Assembly (NCBI RefSeq): GCF_000375585.1
Contig: NZ_AQWP01000001.1
Location: forward strand, 696,735-760,734
Direction: 5' to 3'
DNA length: 64,000 nucleotides
Source of the DNA: Sinorhizobium meliloti 4H41
GTDB lineage: Bacteria > Pseudomonadota > Alphaproteobacteria > Rhizobiales > Rhizobiaceae
The notes under the pieces are model-generated. The model had not been told where the DNA came from. It did not search any database and saw nothing but the letters and a program-made list of their open reading frames with translations. Positions 26,246 through 36,460 of the stretch are shown in pieces; the first letter of the stretch is position 1; every line of letters begins with the position of its first letter. A program made the position numbers and the translations under genes.

Positions 26246-26686
26246 TTAGCCGGCAGCCCCATCGGCCGGAGCAAGTGGCCGGCGCATCTGCGAGCATTTC
26301 GTGTCCAAATGGCGCGCCTGCTCAGGAAATGAGCAGCGCAGTCTCTTGCGTATCCTCGATAGATGAAGAGCAATTTATTGGAAACTCTGGTTTTTTCCGG
26401 AAAGCTCCAACTGGCACGCATTGTGCATATTCAATTCCGTGTCCAGAGGGGACCATAATAAGACAGCGCCCAGGAAGGTCGCGACAAGGGCCGCCGCCGA
26501 TCGCCCGTGATCCCGGATGTACGGACACGATGATCGGTTGGCGGCCCTCTCATTTTCCCACCTGTCGCATTGGCGAAGTGCCCCGGCTCGACTATCTAAT
26601 ACCCAGTTCCTTAAATCGGGTGCGATTTGGGCTAGCGATAGAGCAGTCGAAAGCGTTGCGCGCCAACGAAAGAGCAAGAGGCCGAC
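26246..26686. other. Gene-free region upstream of mrp
   Basis: No coding frame with family resemblance was found. Base composition is more AT-rich around 26340-26460 than in neighbouring genes. The mrp promoter should be here, but no clear boxes were identified. Confidence 0.35.
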
Positions 26687-27841
26687 ATGCCGGATGTCAC
26701 CCGGGAAATGGTTTTGGAGAAGCTACGGACCGTCCGCGGTCCGGATATGGAAGGAAACATCGTCGACCTCGGCCTTGTGTCCGATGTGTTCATTTCCGAC
26801 GGCAAGGCCTACTTCTCGATCACCGTGCCGGCGGATCGGGCGAAGGAGCTCGAACCGATGCGGGCGGCCGCCGAACGGGTCGTGCGCGAGATTCCCGGCG
26901 TGAAGGCCGCCATGGTGGCATTGACTGCCGACCGCAAGGCCGCTCCGCAGAAGGGCCCGGTGGAGCGGCCCCGGCCGGCTCCGACGGGCCATGCGCCGGC
27001 GCAGCGGGCGGGCGGCGGGGCTGCACCAAAGGCCGGCATCCCCGGCGTCGGTGCCATTATCGCCGTCGCCTCGGGCAAAGGCGGAGTCGGCAAGTCCACC
27101 ACCTCCGTCAATCTGGCGTTGGCGCTTCAGGCAAACGGGCTGAAGGTCGGGCTCCTCGATGCGGATATCTACGGCCCTTCGATGCCGCGGCTTTTGAAGA
27201 TTTCCGGCCGCCCGCAACAGATCGAGGGGCGGCTTATCCGCCCGATGGAAAACTACGGCCTGAAAGTCATGTCGATGGGCTTCCTCGTGGACGAGGAGGT
27301 CGCGATGATCTGGCGCGGCCCGATGATCCAGTCGGCGCTCCTGCAGATGTTGCGCGAGGTGGCGTGGGGGGACCTCGACGTCCTGGTCGTGGACATGCCG
27401 CCGGGCACCGGTGACGCACAGCTGACGATGGCTCAGCAGGTGCCGCTCGCAGGCGCCGTCATCGTGTCGACGCCGCAGGACCTGGCGCTCGTGGATGCCC
27501 GCAAGGGTCTCGCCATGTTCCGCAAGGTCGAGGTTCCGGTTCTCGGGATCGTCGAAAACATGAGCTATTTCGTGGCGCCCGATACGGGCAGGCGCTACGA
27601 CATCTTCGGTCATGGCGGCGCGCGCAAGGAAGCCGAGCGCATCGGCGTACCGTTCCTTGGAGAGGTGCCTTTGACCATGGGCATCCGGGAGACCTCCGAT
27701 GCGGGAACCCCTCTCGTGGCGTCCGAGCCCGATGGCGAGGTCGCGCGCGTCTATCGCGACATCGCGGCGCGGGTCTGGGGAGAGGTCACCGCTGCCCGGC
27801 AGGACAACAGCCGTGCGATGCCGAACATCGTCTTCGAATAG
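26687..27841 (+). CDS. mrp: Mrp/ApbC-family P-loop ATPase (Fe-S carrier)
   Basis: A 384-residue cytoplasmic ATPase. Residues 1-75 form a MIP18/DUF59 domain (GPDMEGNIVDLGLVSDVFI), followed by an Ala/Pro linker and a ParA-like NTPase domain from about 125: deviant Walker A ASGKGGVGKSTTSVNLAL, Walker B LLDADIYGPSMPRLL, and DMPPGTGDAQLT. The family carries [4Fe-4S] clusters to apo-proteins. The usual Cys-x-x-Cys after ENMSYF is absent here (ENMSYFVAPDTGRRYDIFG), so cluster binding, if it occurs, would need other ligands. This variant may be general in alphaproteobacteria. The gene stands alone between gene-free stretches. Confidence 0.93.
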   Translation: MPDVTREMVLEKLRTVRGPDMEGNIVDLGLVSDVFISDGKAYFSITVPADRAKELEPMRAAAERVVREIPGVKAAMVALTADRKAAPQKGPVERPRPAPTGHAPAQRAGGGAAPKAGIPGVGAIIAVASGKGGVGKSTTSVNLALALQANGLKVGLLDADIYGPSMPRLLKISGRPQQIEGRLIRPMENYGLKVMSMGFLVDEEVAMIWRGPMIQSALLQMLREVAWGDLDVLVVDMPPGTGDAQLTMAQQVPLAGAVIVSTPQDLALVDARKGLAMFRKVEVPVLGIVENMSYFVAPDTGRRYDIFGHGGARKEAERIGVPFLGEVPLTMGIRETSDAGTPLVASEPDGEVARVYRDIAARVWGEVTAARQDNSRAMPNIVFE

Positions 27842-28161
27842 CGCTTCGCCGCGGTCATGCCCAAGCGACCTGCCGGGGGATTCAGTGCGGCGCGACCGAG
27901 ACATCCGACAGGGAAGCACCGGATCCCCGATGGCCATTGATTTTGCGTCGGGGTTGAGTCATATCCCCTTGGCTCGCATAGGCAAGTCAAAGCGAGCCAC
28001 TGCCATCGCCGGAGACTTTGGTCGCCCGACTGCCGTCAACCGGCGTCGAAACGGCTGAAAGCCTTCATCGGATGAATCTGCTTTGTGGAAAATCGTGTGG
28101 CGGCTGATCCTGCGAAATCATCAAGGTTCATCGTCGTCGGCTGCATGAAAAAGGCGGCCGC
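27842..28161. other. Gene-free region between mrp and corA
   Basis: No convincing gene on either strand. The stretch should hold the corA promoter; no boxes or strong hairpins were recognised. Confidence 0.35.
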
Positions 28162-29142
28162 ATGATCACAGGCTATTGTATCAACGGTGAAGCGGTCGCT
28201 CTCTCCACGGCCGAGCCGCCGTCGGCCCTGCGTCCCGATCTCGTCTGGATTGACCTTGTCGAGCCAACCAAGGCGGAAGACCTGATGATCGAGGGACTGC
28301 TCGGAATTCCCATTCCGACGCGGGACGATCTGAGGGACATCGAACCTTCGAGCAGGCTTTATACGGACGACGGTGCCGTCTTCATGACCGCTTCGCTCGT
28401 CTATCGAAGCGACACGGAAATGCCGGGGTTGACGGATGTCGGCTTCATTCTGGCAGGCAAGCGCCTTGTCACCGTCCGCTATGCCGAGCCGAGGGCCTTC
28501 GGCCTGTTCAAGGCCGGCATGCATCGTATCCCCGGCGGCTGCCGCAACGGCGCGGTGATTCTGACGCGCCTGCTCGAGACGATTGTGGACAGGACGGCGG
28601 AAATTCTCGAGCAGGCTGTCGACAGGATCGACGACCTGGCGCTCCAGGTCTTCGGCGACAAGGCGTCTGGCCGGCGGCACCGGCCACCGCACTTTCTCGA
28701 AGCACGCCTGCGCGACGTCGCGGGCCATCATCGGCTTGTTGCGAAAACGCGCGACAGCCTCGCTTCGCTCTCCAGGCTGCTGACCTTCGTCTATACGGTT
28801 CCCGACGTTCAAGCAGACAAGGAAAGCCGGGAACTTTGCCGTACGGTATCGCGGGACATCCAGTCGCTCTCGGAACACACGGCTTTCATCTCTGGAAATA
28901 TCACCTTCCTGCTCGATGCCTCGCTCGGCCTGATCAATGTCGAGCAGAATGCGATCATCAAGATCTTCTCGATCGCTTCGGTCGTTCTGTTGCCGCCGAC
29001 GCTGGTCGCTTCTGTCTACGGCATGAACTTTCGCATCATGCCTGAGCTTGAATGGCAGTTCGGCTATCCGTGGGCGCTTGCGGCCATGGTACTTTCGGCC
29101 GTGATCCCCTTTTTCTTCTTCCGCTGGAAAGGCTGGCTCTAA
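28162..29142 (+). CDS. corA: CorA-family magnesium/cobalt transporter
   Basis: A 326-residue membrane protein. The large N-terminal cytoplasmic domain (about 1-265) includes the long helix region before the membrane. Two C-terminal transmembrane helices follow ([21 protein letters not shown] and [17 protein letters not shown]), with the pore signature YGMNF at the end of the first, then the MPELEW periplasmic loop. The protein ends KGW, a charged cytoplasmic tail typical of CorA. Function: passive influx of Mg2+ (or Co2+/Ni2+). Its stop is 16 bases before the kup start, so the two ion transporter genes may share a transcript. Confidence 0.93.
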   Translation: MITGYCINGEAVALSTAEPPSALRPDLVWIDLVEPTKAEDLMIEGLLGIPIPTRDDLRDIEPSSRLYTDDGAVFMTASLVYRSDTEMPGLTDVGFILAGKRLVTVRYAEPRAFGLFKAGMHRIPGGCRNGAVILTRLLETIVDRTAEILEQAVDRIDDLALQVFGDKASGRRHRPPHFLEARLRDVAGHHRLVAKTRDSLASLSRLLTFVYTVPDVQADKESRELCRTVSRDIQSLSEHTAFISGNITFLLDASLGLINVEQNAIIKIFSIASVVLLPPTLVASVYGMNFRIMPELEWQFGYPWALAAMVLSAVIPFFFFRWKGWL

Positions 29143-29158
29143 GGGCCTGTTGAGCAAC

Positions 29159-31060
29159 ATGTCTCAATTGTCTGCTCCCGCGACACCCGGCGTGGAGAAT
29201 ATCCGTCGCCTGCTGGTTCTGGCGCTTGGCTCCGTGGGCGTCGTGTATGGCGATATCGGCACCAGCCCCCTCTATGCCTTCCGCGAGGCGTTGCGCCCCG
29301 TCGCGCACGACGGTGTGACGGACGTCGAGATCATCGGTCTGATCTCGCTGATGATCTGGGCGCTGACGATCATTGTCACGATAAAATACGTGCTTTTCCT
29401 GCTGCGGGCGGACAACCAGGGCGAGGGCGGCACGCTCTCCCTGCTTGCGCTGCTCATGAAGACCGCCAATGGTCACACGGCGATACTGTTCTTCATGGGC
29501 ATTGCCGGCGCCGCACTCTTCATCGGCGACGCTATGATAACACCGGCACTGTCGGTGCTCTCGGCCGTCGAGGGTTTGAAGTTGGTGACCCCGGCCCTTT
29601 CGGACTACGTCGTTCCGATCGCCGTGGTCATCCTCCTGCTCCTCTTCGCCGTTCAGTCCAAAGGTACTGCCGCGGTTTCCAATTTCTTCGGCCCGATAAC
29701 GCTCATCTGGTTCGTCGTCATGGGCGCGATCGGCTTCGTGCATATTTCCGACGACCTGTCGATCTTCAGAGCCTTCAACCCGTATTATTCCGTCACCTTT
29801 CTTTTCAACGAAGGCTATGTCGGTATCGTCGTACTCGGCGCCGTCTTCCTGACGGTCACGGGTGCCGAGGCGCTTTACGCCGATCTCGGCCATTTCGGCA
29901 GGCGGCCGATCCAATGGGCCTGGTTCACCGTGGTCTTCCCGGCGCTCACGCTGAACTATCTGGGGCAGGGCGCCTTCGTGCTGAAGAACCCGGAGGCGAT
30001 GTCCGATCCGTTCTTCCTGATGTTTCCGAAATGGGCGCTGCTGCCCGCCGTCATTCTTGCGACCGCGGCCACCATCATCGCCAGTCAGGCGGTCATAACC
30101 GGCGCCTTTTCGCTGACGCGCCAGGCCATCCACCTTGGTTTCCTGCCGCGCATGGCGATCTTCCATACGTCCGAGACCCATACGGGCCAGATTTACCTGC
30201 CGAACGTCAACACGCTTTTGATGTTCGGCGTCATGGCGCTCGTCTTCCTCTTCGGCTCCTCGGAGGCGCTCGCGACCGCCTATGGCATCTCCGTCACCGG
30301 TGCGATGGTGGTCACCACGGTGCTTTCCTTCGAATTCCTGCGTATGCGGTGGAACTGGCCGAGCTGGTGGGCGGCGGGTGCGCTGCTGCCGTTGTTCGCG
30401 CTGGAATTCGTCTTCCTGGGCGCCAACATGCTGAAGATCCACGACGGGGGCTACGTGCCGATCCTGATTGCGGCGACCTTCATCGTCATCATGTGGACCT
30501 GGAAGCGCGGCACAGCAATCCTGCACGCCAAGACCCGCCATATCGACATTCCGCTGGCAAGCTTCATCAAATCGGTCGAGCGCCAGAGCGAGCACGCGCC
30601 GGTGTCGGTGACCGGCACGGCGATATTCCTGACCAGCGATCCGGAATCGACTCCTGCCGCCCTGTTGCACAACATCAAACACAACCACGTTCTGCATCAG
30701 CAGAACTTCATTCTGACGATCCGGACGGCAAACACGCCGAAGGTGCCGAGGGAAGAGCGGGTCAGCGCGCGGCGGTTGTCGGAGCGTTTCACTCTGCTGG
30801 AAATGAAGTTCGGCTTCATGGAGACGCAGAATGTCTCCCAGGCGCTGGGCCTCTTCAGAAAATCGGGCCTGAAATTCGACATCATGTCCACCTCTTTCTA
30901 TCTCGGCCGCCGCAAACTCGTGCCCGACGCCCAGTCCGGCATGCCGCATTGGCAGGACCGTCTGTTCATCGCACTCGCCAATGCTGCGATCGATCCCTCC
31001 GATTATTTCCGCCTGCCGACGAACCGGGTGGTCGAACTCGGCTCTCACGTAATCATCTGA
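29159..31060 (+). CDS. kup: Kup-type potassium uptake permease
   Basis: A 633-residue inner-membrane K+:H+ symporter. The family signature [22 protein letters not shown] lies near residue 25, followed by about twelve hydrophobic segments and a C-terminal cytoplasmic domain from about 460 with [20 protein letters not shown] and [11 protein letters not shown]. The ATG at 29159 is preferred to a TTG three codons earlier. The leader between corA and kup contains GGCCTGTTGAG (29144-29154), identical to an end sequence of the mobile elements in this window. Confidence 0.95.
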   Translation: MSQLSAPATPGVENIRRLLVLALGSVGVVYGDIGTSPLYAFREALRPVAHDGVTDVEIIGLISLMIWALTIIVTIKYVLFLLRADNQGEGGTLSLLALLMKTANGHTAILFFMGIAGAALFIGDAMITPALSVLSAVEGLKLVTPALSDYVVPIAVVILLLLFAVQSKGTAAVSNFFGPITLIWFVVMGAIGFVHISDDLSIFRAFNPYYSVTFLFNEGYVGIVVLGAVFLTVTGAEALYADLGHFGRRPIQWAWFTVVFPALTLNYLGQGAFVLKNPEAMSDPFFLMFPKWALLPAVILATAATIIASQAVITGAFSLTRQAIHLGFLPRMAIFHTSETHTGQIYLPNVNTLLMFGVMALVFLFGSSEALATAYGISVTGAMVVTTVLSFEFLRMRWNWPSWWAAGALLPLFALEFVFLGANMLKIHDGGYVPILIAATFIVIMWTWKRGTAILHAKTRHIDIPLASFIKSVERQSEHAPVSVTGTAIFLTSDPESTPAALLHNIKHNHVLHQQNFILTIRTANTPKVPREERVSARRLSERFTLLEMKFGFMETQNVSQALGLFRKSGLKFDIMSTSFYLGRRKLVPDAQSGMPHWQDRLFIALANAAIDPSDYFRLPTNRVVELGSHVII

Positions 31061-31077
31061 TCCGTTTCACTGCGTCC

Positions 31078-31104
31078 GCATTAACCAAACATCAAGGTTA
31101 ATGC
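31078..31104. terminator. Hairpin after kup
   Basis: GCATTAACC and GGTTAATGC form a perfect 9-base stem around a 9-base loop, followed by CGCATTTT. It could be a weak terminator. The arms also contain TTAACC, a half-site resembling the alphaproteobacterial CtrA box, ahead of the cell-wall hydrolase gene. Confidence 0.4.
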
Positions 31105-31247
31105 CGCATTTTCAAGGCTCACGCGAAGCGGTCCCGGCGAGCCGGCCGGCCGCTTCCAAACCCTAGCGTCCTGCATGGAATCTTGTCGCTGGCTCATCGC
31201 CGGCTTGCGAGAGCGCGTGCTTGAGAAAGAGTTCCTGGAGCCGACCG

Positions 31248-32423
31248 GTGCGTAAGAGTTGGAAGTTGCGTGACAAGTTTCGGTTTTCGTTCTCGGCCTG
31301 GCGGGCCCCGGCGATCCTAGGCCTTGCCGTATTCCTCGGCTTCCCCTCGGCGGTCGCCTATTCGGACATTGCGACTTTTCTGTCCGGCATCAACCGCGGC
31401 GGCGAGCGTTGGCGCACCTATCTCACTCCGTCGCCGGCCGGCTCTCTCCACGAAGTCGAGATGGTCTTCACGGACCCGATCACCACCGGTGCGCTCGATG
31501 GCGGCGCCGGCATGACCCTGCCGGAAGGCGGCCGCGTGGCGCTGACCGCCGAATCCAAACACCAGGGGACGCCGGACGAGGATCGCGTGACGCGGAAGCT
31601 GAAGAAGGGGCGAATCGTCGCGGTAACGCCGGTGACCCCGCCCAAGGACTTCAGCGCCGGGTCCATCCTTCAGCGCACGAGCTCGCTTATCGGTCCGGCC
31701 GTCGACGGCCCCGAAAAGATGGTCTTTGCCAAGCCGAAGATCAAAGGCAAGGAAATAGAGATCGCCACGGTCTTTTACCGCAAGTCGCCGCCGAAGCCGG
31801 AACCGGGCCTCTCGCCGATGCTGGCCAAGCTCGTCACCAACGACAAGCCCGACATTCTTGCGACTGCCTATATCCGGCCCGAGCCGGACTATGCGCGTGA
31901 ATCACCCTTCGATTCGATCCTGCGGAACGACGAAAATGCAGGGCGCTTCATTCCGGATATCGCGCCCGACGATCATGCCTGGGCGGCAACGCCGCTGCCG
32001 CCAACCGTCTTCAGCAAGGAAGAGCAGACCTGTCTGGCCGAGGGAATCTATTTCGAGGCACGCAGCGAGTCCGTCAAGGGCCAGGCCGCGGTGGCGCAGG
32101 TCATTCTCAATCGCGTCCGCAATCCGACCTACCCGAAGACGATCTGCGGCGTCGTCTACCAGAACAAGGCCTGGCGCAACCGCTGCCAGTTCTCTTTCGC
32201 CTGCGACATGATCCGCGACCTTATCTATTCGCGATCGCACTGGAAGACGGCCAAGGAAGTCGCGCTGGCGGTCACCTCCGGAAGGATATGGCTGTCGGAA
32301 GTCGGCTCGGCGACCCATTATCACGCCACCTATGTGAATCCCGCCTGGGCCAAGACGATGAAGCGGGTCGGCAAGATCGGGCTGCACATCTTCTACAGAA
32401 CCTATGGCGGCGGCTGGAGCTGA
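31248..32423 (+). CDS. SleB-like cell-wall hydrolase
   Basis: A 391-residue protein. An N-terminal basic stretch and a hydrophobic segment (APAILGLAVFLGFPSAVAYS) act as signal or anchor; a long variable region follows. The C-terminal hydrolase_2 domain (about 265-390) has CLAEGIYFEARSES with the catalytic Glu, AAVAQVILNRV, TICGVVYQN and SATHYHATYVNPAW. The family cleaves peptidoglycan, first defined in spore germination enzyme SleB; in rhizobia it probably acts in wall remodelling. The GTG at 31248 with GGAG 7-8 bases upstream is preferred to an upstream TTG at 31221. It stands alone before the atp operon. Confidence 0.85.
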   Translation: MRKSWKLRDKFRFSFSAWRAPAILGLAVFLGFPSAVAYSDIATFLSGINRGGERWRTYLTPSPAGSLHEVEMVFTDPITTGALDGGAGMTLPEGGRVALTAESKHQGTPDEDRVTRKLKKGRIVAVTPVTPPKDFSAGSILQRTSSLIGPAVDGPEKMVFAKPKIKGKEIEIATVFYRKSPPKPEPGLSPMLAKLVTNDKPDILATAYIRPEPDYARESPFDSILRNDENAGRFIPDIAPDDHAWAATPLPPTVFSKEEQTCLAEGIYFEARSESVKGQAAVAQVILNRVRNPTYPKTICGVVYQNKAWRNRCQFSFACDMIRDLIYSRSHWKTAKEVALAVTSGRIWLSEVGSATHYHATYVNPAWAKTMKRVGKIGLHIFYRTYGGGWS

Positions 32424-32584
32424 CGGCGTAGCCGCCTCAGCGTCCCTGTCGGCCGCCGGAGCCGCGGGTGTGACCCCGCCGCTGGCTGCGATTCCCTCTG
32501 CACCTTTGTCGCAGCTTGCCGGATTTATTGCTAAGCCTCTGAATTAAAATAAGAATATTGTCCACGTCGAAGGTGCCCGCATGC

Positions 32585-32613
32585 CTTGACTATGCGGGTG
32601 CCTAAAACTATGT
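32585..32613 (+). promoter_or_regulatory. Sigma-70 promoter of the F0 atp operon
   Basis: CTTGAC (32585-32590), 17 bases, then CTATGT (32608-32613): nearly the exact rhizobial consensus CTTGAC-N17-CTATAT. The -35 box lies in the loop of an inverted repeat CCCGCAT/ATGCGGG (32577-32583 and 32592-32598). About 95 bases of leader precede atpI. Confidence 0.7.
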
Positions 32614-32712
32614 TGCGCGCGACTTCAAATGGGGCCGAAGCGTGGCTTGAACAGCGGCCGTTTGTATGACCGAGATCGCGTTCGACCGCGTGGGGGTGCA
32701 AAGGGGAGCCAT

Positions 32713-33072
32713 GTGACGGAGAAGCCGGAAGAAAGTCTGGAAGCGCGGCTCAAGCGCCTCGGCGACGACATCAAGTCCAAGAAGCGGGCGGATGTCTCGG
32801 AAGGGGCGGATGGGCGCGCCGATGAAAGCCGCAAGGGGTACGCGGCGGCGATGAAGCTTTCGAGCGAATTCATCGCCGGCATCCTGGTCGGGGCGTTTCT
32901 GGGCTATCTTTTGGACCACTTTGCGGGTACAGGGCCGTGGGGCATGATCGTCCTCCTGCTACTCGGCTTCTGTGCCGGCGTGTTGAACGTGCTGCGTTCC
33001 GCCGGTGTGGTGGCGAAGCCCGACGAGCGGAAGGGTGAGCCGGGCACGGACAAAGAGGACGGCGGCGTCTGA
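32713..33072 (+). CDS. atpI: ATP synthase protein I
   Basis: A 119-residue small membrane protein. A charged N-terminal region (EARLKRLGDDIKSKKR) is followed by two transmembrane helices with the family pattern SSEFIAGILVGAFLGYLLDHF and WGMIVLLLLGFCAGVLNV. In other bacteria AtpI assists assembly of the c-ring and may handle Mg2+. The GTG at 32713 has GGGGAG upstream; the longer open frame is an untranslated leader. First gene of the F0 operon, 60 bases before atpB. Confidence 0.9.
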   Translation: MTEKPEESLEARLKRLGDDIKSKKRADVSEGADGRADESRKGYAAAMKLSSEFIAGILVGAFLGYLLDHFAGTGPWGMIVLLLLGFCAGVLNVLRSAGVVAKPDERKGEPGTDKEDGGV

Positions 33073-33132
33073 TACGTCGCCGGGAAGAACAGGATTTCCG
33101 CTCGCGGGCGGGCAAAACGAAAGAGAAGCGCG

Positions 33133-33885
33133 GTGTCAAACGATCCGACCCACCAGTTCCTGGTCAACAAGATTGTCCCGATCGAGATTGGCGGAATTGA
33201 CTTTTCCTTCACCAATGCGTCGCTGTTCATGGTCGCGACAGTGGGTGCGGCCGCGGGCTTCCTCTATCTGACGACGTCGCAGCGTGGGCTGATCCCGACG
33301 CGCATGCAGTCGGTTTCGGAAATGTCCTACGAATTCATCGCCTCGATGCTTCGCGAGGGCGCCGGCAGTCACGGGATGAAGTTCTTCCCGATGGTCTTCT
33401 CGCTGTTCATGTTCATTCTGACGGCGAACCTGCTCGGCATGGTCCCCTATTTCTTCACCGTCACCAGCCAGATCATCGTCACCTTCGCGCTTGCGGTCTT
33501 CGTGATCGGCACCGTCCTTCTCTACGGCTTCTACAAGCACGGTTTCGGCTTCCTCAAGCTGTTCGTGCCGCAAGGCGTGCCGGGCGCGCTTCTGCCGCTT
33601 GTCGTCTCGATCGAAATCATCTCGTTCCTTTCCCGTCCGATCAGCCTCTCGGTCCGTCTTTTCGCCAACATGCTGGCGGGCCACATCACGCTGAAGGTCT
33701 TCGCAGGCTTCGTCGCATCGCTCAGCGCTTTTGGGGCGCTCGGCATCGGCGGCGCGATCCTGCCGCTCATCATGACCGTCGCCCTTACCGGTCTTGAATT
33801 CCTTGTCGCCTTCCTCCAGGCCTATGTCTTTGCGGTGCTGACCTGCATGTACCTCAACGATGCGGTCCACCCCGGAGGCCACTAA
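33133..33885 (+). CDS. atpB: F0 ATP synthase subunit a
   Basis: A 250-residue multi-pass membrane protein forming the proton channel stator. Conserved features: [11 protein letters not shown], the essential arginine in the [20 protein letters not shown] helix, and the final helix [27 protein letters not shown]. The start is a GTG. The gene is followed 84 bases later by atpE, with a leader carrying AAGGAG before the next start. Confidence 0.97.
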   Translation: MSNDPTHQFLVNKIVPIEIGGIDFSFTNASLFMVATVGAAAGFLYLTTSQRGLIPTRMQSVSEMSYEFIASMLREGAGSHGMKFFPMVFSLFMFILTANLLGMVPYFFTVTSQIIVTFALAVFVIGTVLLYGFYKHGFGFLKLFVPQGVPGALLPLVVSIEIISFLSRPISLSVRLFANMLAGHITLKVFAGFVASLSAFGALGIGGAILPLIMTVALTGLEFLVAFLQAYVFAVLTCMYLNDAVHPGGH

Positions 33886-33969
33886 GGAATAAACAGTCGC
33901 TGGTTTCCGGTCGGCTTGCCGCCGGAAGCGCAAATCCTAAGCCGCAACACCATTTCGAAGGAGTCAATC

Positions 33970-34197
33970 ATGGAAGCGGAAGCAGCAAAGTACATCGGTG
34001 CAGGTCTTGCATGCCTTGGTATGGCCGGCACGGCTCTCGGCCTCGGCAACATCTTCGGCAGCTACCTGTCCGGCGCTCTGCGCAATCCGTCGGCAGCTGA
34101 CGGCCAGTTCGGCCGCCTCGTCTTCGGCTTCGCCGTTACGGAAGCTCTGGGCATCTTCTCGCTGCTCATTGCACTCCTCCTCCTCTTCGCCGTCTGA
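33970..34197 (+). CDS. atpE: F0 ATP synthase subunit c
   Basis: A 75-residue hairpin proteolipid of the rotor ring. The first helix has [21 protein letters not shown], the polar loop is RNPSA, and the second helix carries the proton-binding carboxylate as Glu in [16 protein letters not shown]. The start is the ATG at 33970 after AAGGAGTCAATC. In alphaproteobacteria the F0 genes stand apart from the F1 operon, as seen here. Confidence 0.97.
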   Translation: MEAEAAKYIGAGLACLGMAGTALGLGNIFGSYLSGALRNPSAADGQFGRLVFGFAVTEALGIFSLLIALLLLFAV

Positions 34198-34269
34198 TAT
34201 CGGCAGAAGTTTTGGCCGCGGCCGAAAGGCCGCGGCCGCGCATATTCTTGAGTGCACCTGGAGGTGAGC

Positions 34270-34884
34270 ATGTTTGTGACCGCGGCATACGCCCAGTCAT
34301 CCACCACCGAAGGCGCCGAAGCACACGATGCCGCTGCGGCCGGTGAGGTGCACACCGAAACGGGTGTGGCCCACGAAGGCGAGCATGGCTCCGGCGTGTT
34401 CCCGCCCTTCGATTCGACCCATTTCGCTTCGCAGCTTCTTTGGCTTGCGATTACGTTCGGGCTTTTCTATCTCCTGATGTCGAAAGTCATCATCCCCCGC
34501 ATTGGCGGTATCCTCGAGACGCGCCATGACCGGATCGCTCAGGACCTCGACGAGGCATCTCGTCTGAAGGGCGAGGCCGATGCGGCCATCGCCGCCTACG
34601 AGCAGGAACTGGCAGGCGCAAGGGCAAAAGGCCATTCGATTGCGGACACCGCACGCGAAGCTGCCAAGACGAAGGCCAAGGCCGATCGCGACGGTGTCGA
34701 AGCCGAGCTCGCGAAGAAGATTGCCGCCGCAGAGGCGCGCATCGGCGACATCAAGTCAAAAGCGCTTGCCGATGTCGGCGCCATCGCCGAGGAAACTGCT
34801 ACGGCCGTGGTCAAGCAATTGATCGGCGGAACCGTCACCAAGTCCGAGATCGCTGCGGCGTTCAAGGCTTCGGCCGGCAACTGA
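34270..34884 (+). CDS. atpF2: F0 ATP synthase subunit b'
   Basis: A 204-residue peripheral-stalk subunit. An N-terminal His/Glu/Ala-rich region (about 1-55) precedes a single membrane helix ([27 protein letters not shown]), and a long helical domain rich in Ala/Glu/Lys follows, predicted to pair with subunit b. The second b-type gene is typical of phototrophs and many alphaproteobacteria. The start is ATG 34270, directly after GGAGGTGAGC, a strong ribosome binding site. It is 13 bases upstream of atpF. Confidence 0.95.
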   Translation: MFVTAAYAQSSTTEGAEAHDAAAAGEVHTETGVAHEGEHGSGVFPPFDSTHFASQLLWLAITFGLFYLLMSKVIIPRIGGILETRHDRIAQDLDEASRLKGEADAAIAAYEQELAGARAKGHSIADTAREAAKTKAKADRDGVEAELAKKIAAAEARIGDIKSKALADVGAIAEETATAVVKQLIGGTVTKSEIAAAFKASAGN

Positions 34885-34897
34885 GGATAAGAGAACA

Positions 34898-35383
34898 ATG
34901 GCTCTTGATGCGACTTTCTATGCCCTCGTAGGCCTTATTCTCTTCTTTGCCCTCATCGCCTATCTCAAGGTTCCGGGCATGGTCGGCAAGGCACTCGACG
35001 CCCGCGCCGACAAGATCAGCAACGAACTGGCGGAAGCGAAGCGTCTGCGCGAGGAAGCGCAGAGCCTCGTTGCCGAATATCAGCGCAAGCGCAAGGATGC
35101 CGAGGCGGAAGCCGCGAGCATCGTCGCCGCTGCCCAGCGCGAAGCAGAGATGCTGACGGCGGAAGCAAGGCAGAAAACCGAAGAATATGTCGCGCGCCGC
35201 ACGGCACTTTCCGAACAGAAGATCAAGCAGGCCGAAAGCGATGCGATCAATGCGGTTCGTGCTGCTGCCGTAGACCTGGCAATCAGCGCAGCCGAGAAAG
35301 TGATCGCGAGCAAGGCCGACGCAGGCGCTCAGGAGTCGCTCTTCAAGAAGGCGCTCGGCGAGGTCAAGTCACGCCTGAACTGA
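34898..35383 (+). CDS. atpF: F0 ATP synthase subunit b
   Basis: A 161-residue stalk subunit. The N-terminal membrane helix ATFYALVGLILFFALIAYLKV is followed by a long amphipathic helix (ADKISNELAEAKRLREEAQSLVAEYQ and so on) that would form a coiled coil with b'. Short form of the family. Last gene of the F0 operon, followed by a strong terminator. Confidence 0.96.
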   Translation: MALDATFYALVGLILFFALIAYLKVPGMVGKALDARADKISNELAEAKRLREEAQSLVAEYQRKRKDAEAEAASIVAAAQREAEMLTAEARQKTEEYVARRTALSEQKIKQAESDAINAVRAAAVDLAISAAEKVIASKADAGAQESLFKKALGEVKSRLN

Positions 35384-35408
35384 GAGTCGGTTCGACCGAG
35401 ATTCAAGG

Positions 35409-35430
35409 CCCCGCTTCGGCGGGGTTTTTT
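35409..35430 (+). terminator. Rho-independent terminator of the F0 atp operon
   Basis: CCCCGC-TTCG-GCGGGG hairpin (35409-35424) followed by six T residues, 25 bases after the atpF stop. Confidence 0.9.
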
Positions 35431-35622
35431 CGTTGGGCGCATGGGAGGTTGTCTCCGACAGTCCCCGGGTTTCGGCTTCAGCGGTTTTGATCGTGTCGAC
35501 CAAGCCCTTGCCGGGACGGACGCTCATGCCTACAGCCTGGATGAAGGCCGCGGAGCCGCTTTGCGCGGCGCGGAAGAAAGCTTCCGGTTTACGCCCCCGA
35601 TCAAAGCCAGGGCCGGGGTCGA

Positions 35623-36273
35623 CTACAGTTGTCGGAACGGGCGGAAGCTCATGCGGTGCAGGGAGCAGGGGCCGTGGCTTTCGATCGCGCTGCGATGCTT
35701 CACCGTCGCATAGCCCGCGTGATGGGCAAAGCCGTAGAGGGGAAAGGTTGCATCGGCCCGGGCCATCATCCGGTCGCGGGTGACTTTGGCAACGATCGAT
35801 GCGGCGGCGATCGACACCGAGCGGCTGTCGCCTTTGACGATGGCCTTGGCGTGACAGGTAAGCCCGGGAGGGACGTCGCGGCCGTCGACGAGAACGATGC
35901 GGGCCGCCAGCTCCAGGCCATGAACGGCGCGGCGCATCGCATCGAGGCTGGCTTTCAGTATGTCGGTCGTGTCGATGCGGGCCGACGAGGACGAGGCGAT
36001 CGAGACCGTCGCCGTCGCCAGAATCTCCTCGAACAATGCCTCGCGCTGCTCCGCGCTCAAGAGCTTGCTATCGTTGAGGCCCGCCGGGATCGCCTCCGGA
36101 TTGAGGATGACAGCCGCAGCGACGACAGGGCCCGCGAGCGGGCCACGTCCGGCCTCGTCGGCGCCCGCCACCGGCCAGAGACCGTCGCGCTGCGCCGCGC
36201 GTTCGAACGTGAAATCCGGAACGGCCGGCGGAAGAGGGAAAAGAGGGGAATCGGGCTGTTTGCTGCGTGTCAT
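35623..36273 (-). CDS. rnhB: Ribonuclease HII
   Basis: A 216-residue enzyme that removes ribonucleotides and RNA primers from DNA. Motifs: [21 protein letters not shown] with the DE metal-binding pair, [13 protein letters not shown], the Asp in [14 protein letters not shown], and [13 protein letters not shown]. The C-terminal [23 protein letters not shown] block is complete. It is transcribed towards the atp operon and is probably in the same direction as the upstream radical SAM gene, separated from it by about 190 bases. Confidence 0.95.
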   Translation of the reverse strand: MTRSKQPDSPLFPLPPAVPDFTFERAAQRDGLWPVAGADEAGRGPLAGPVVAAAVILNPEAIPAGLNDSKLLSAEQREALFEEILATATVSIASSSSARIDTTDILKASLDAMRRAVHGLELAARIVLVDGRDVPPGLTCHAKAIVKGDSRSVSIAAASIVAKVTRDRMMARADATFPLYGFAHHAGYATVKHRSAIESHGPCSLHRMSFRPFRQL

Positions 36274-36460
36274 GCGGGCGACATTGGCATACTCGCCCGA
36301 TTCCCTTCAAGTCCCCGGCTCGGTTTGCGGCGGTTGCCGGGGAAGACCAGCACCGCCCCCGAGGCAAGGGGCGGACACTGGAAGTTTTAAGGCACATCGG
36401 CGGTCGAGATCGCGACGTTTGTTCAATCTCCGGTGCGATAGCCTGTCGAAACGGTCTGCA

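Noticed and set aside
29139-29146. CTAA after corA as a target-site duplication of an IS5-type element.
   Set aside because: The spacing to GGCCTG is one base longer than in elements A and C, and there is no second end, so the duplication cannot be shown.
31081-31101. TTAA-N-TTAA in the hairpin after kup as a CtrA binding site.
   Set aside because: The known site has 7 bases between the halves; here there are 13 and the arms form a hairpin, so only a half-site resemblance remains.
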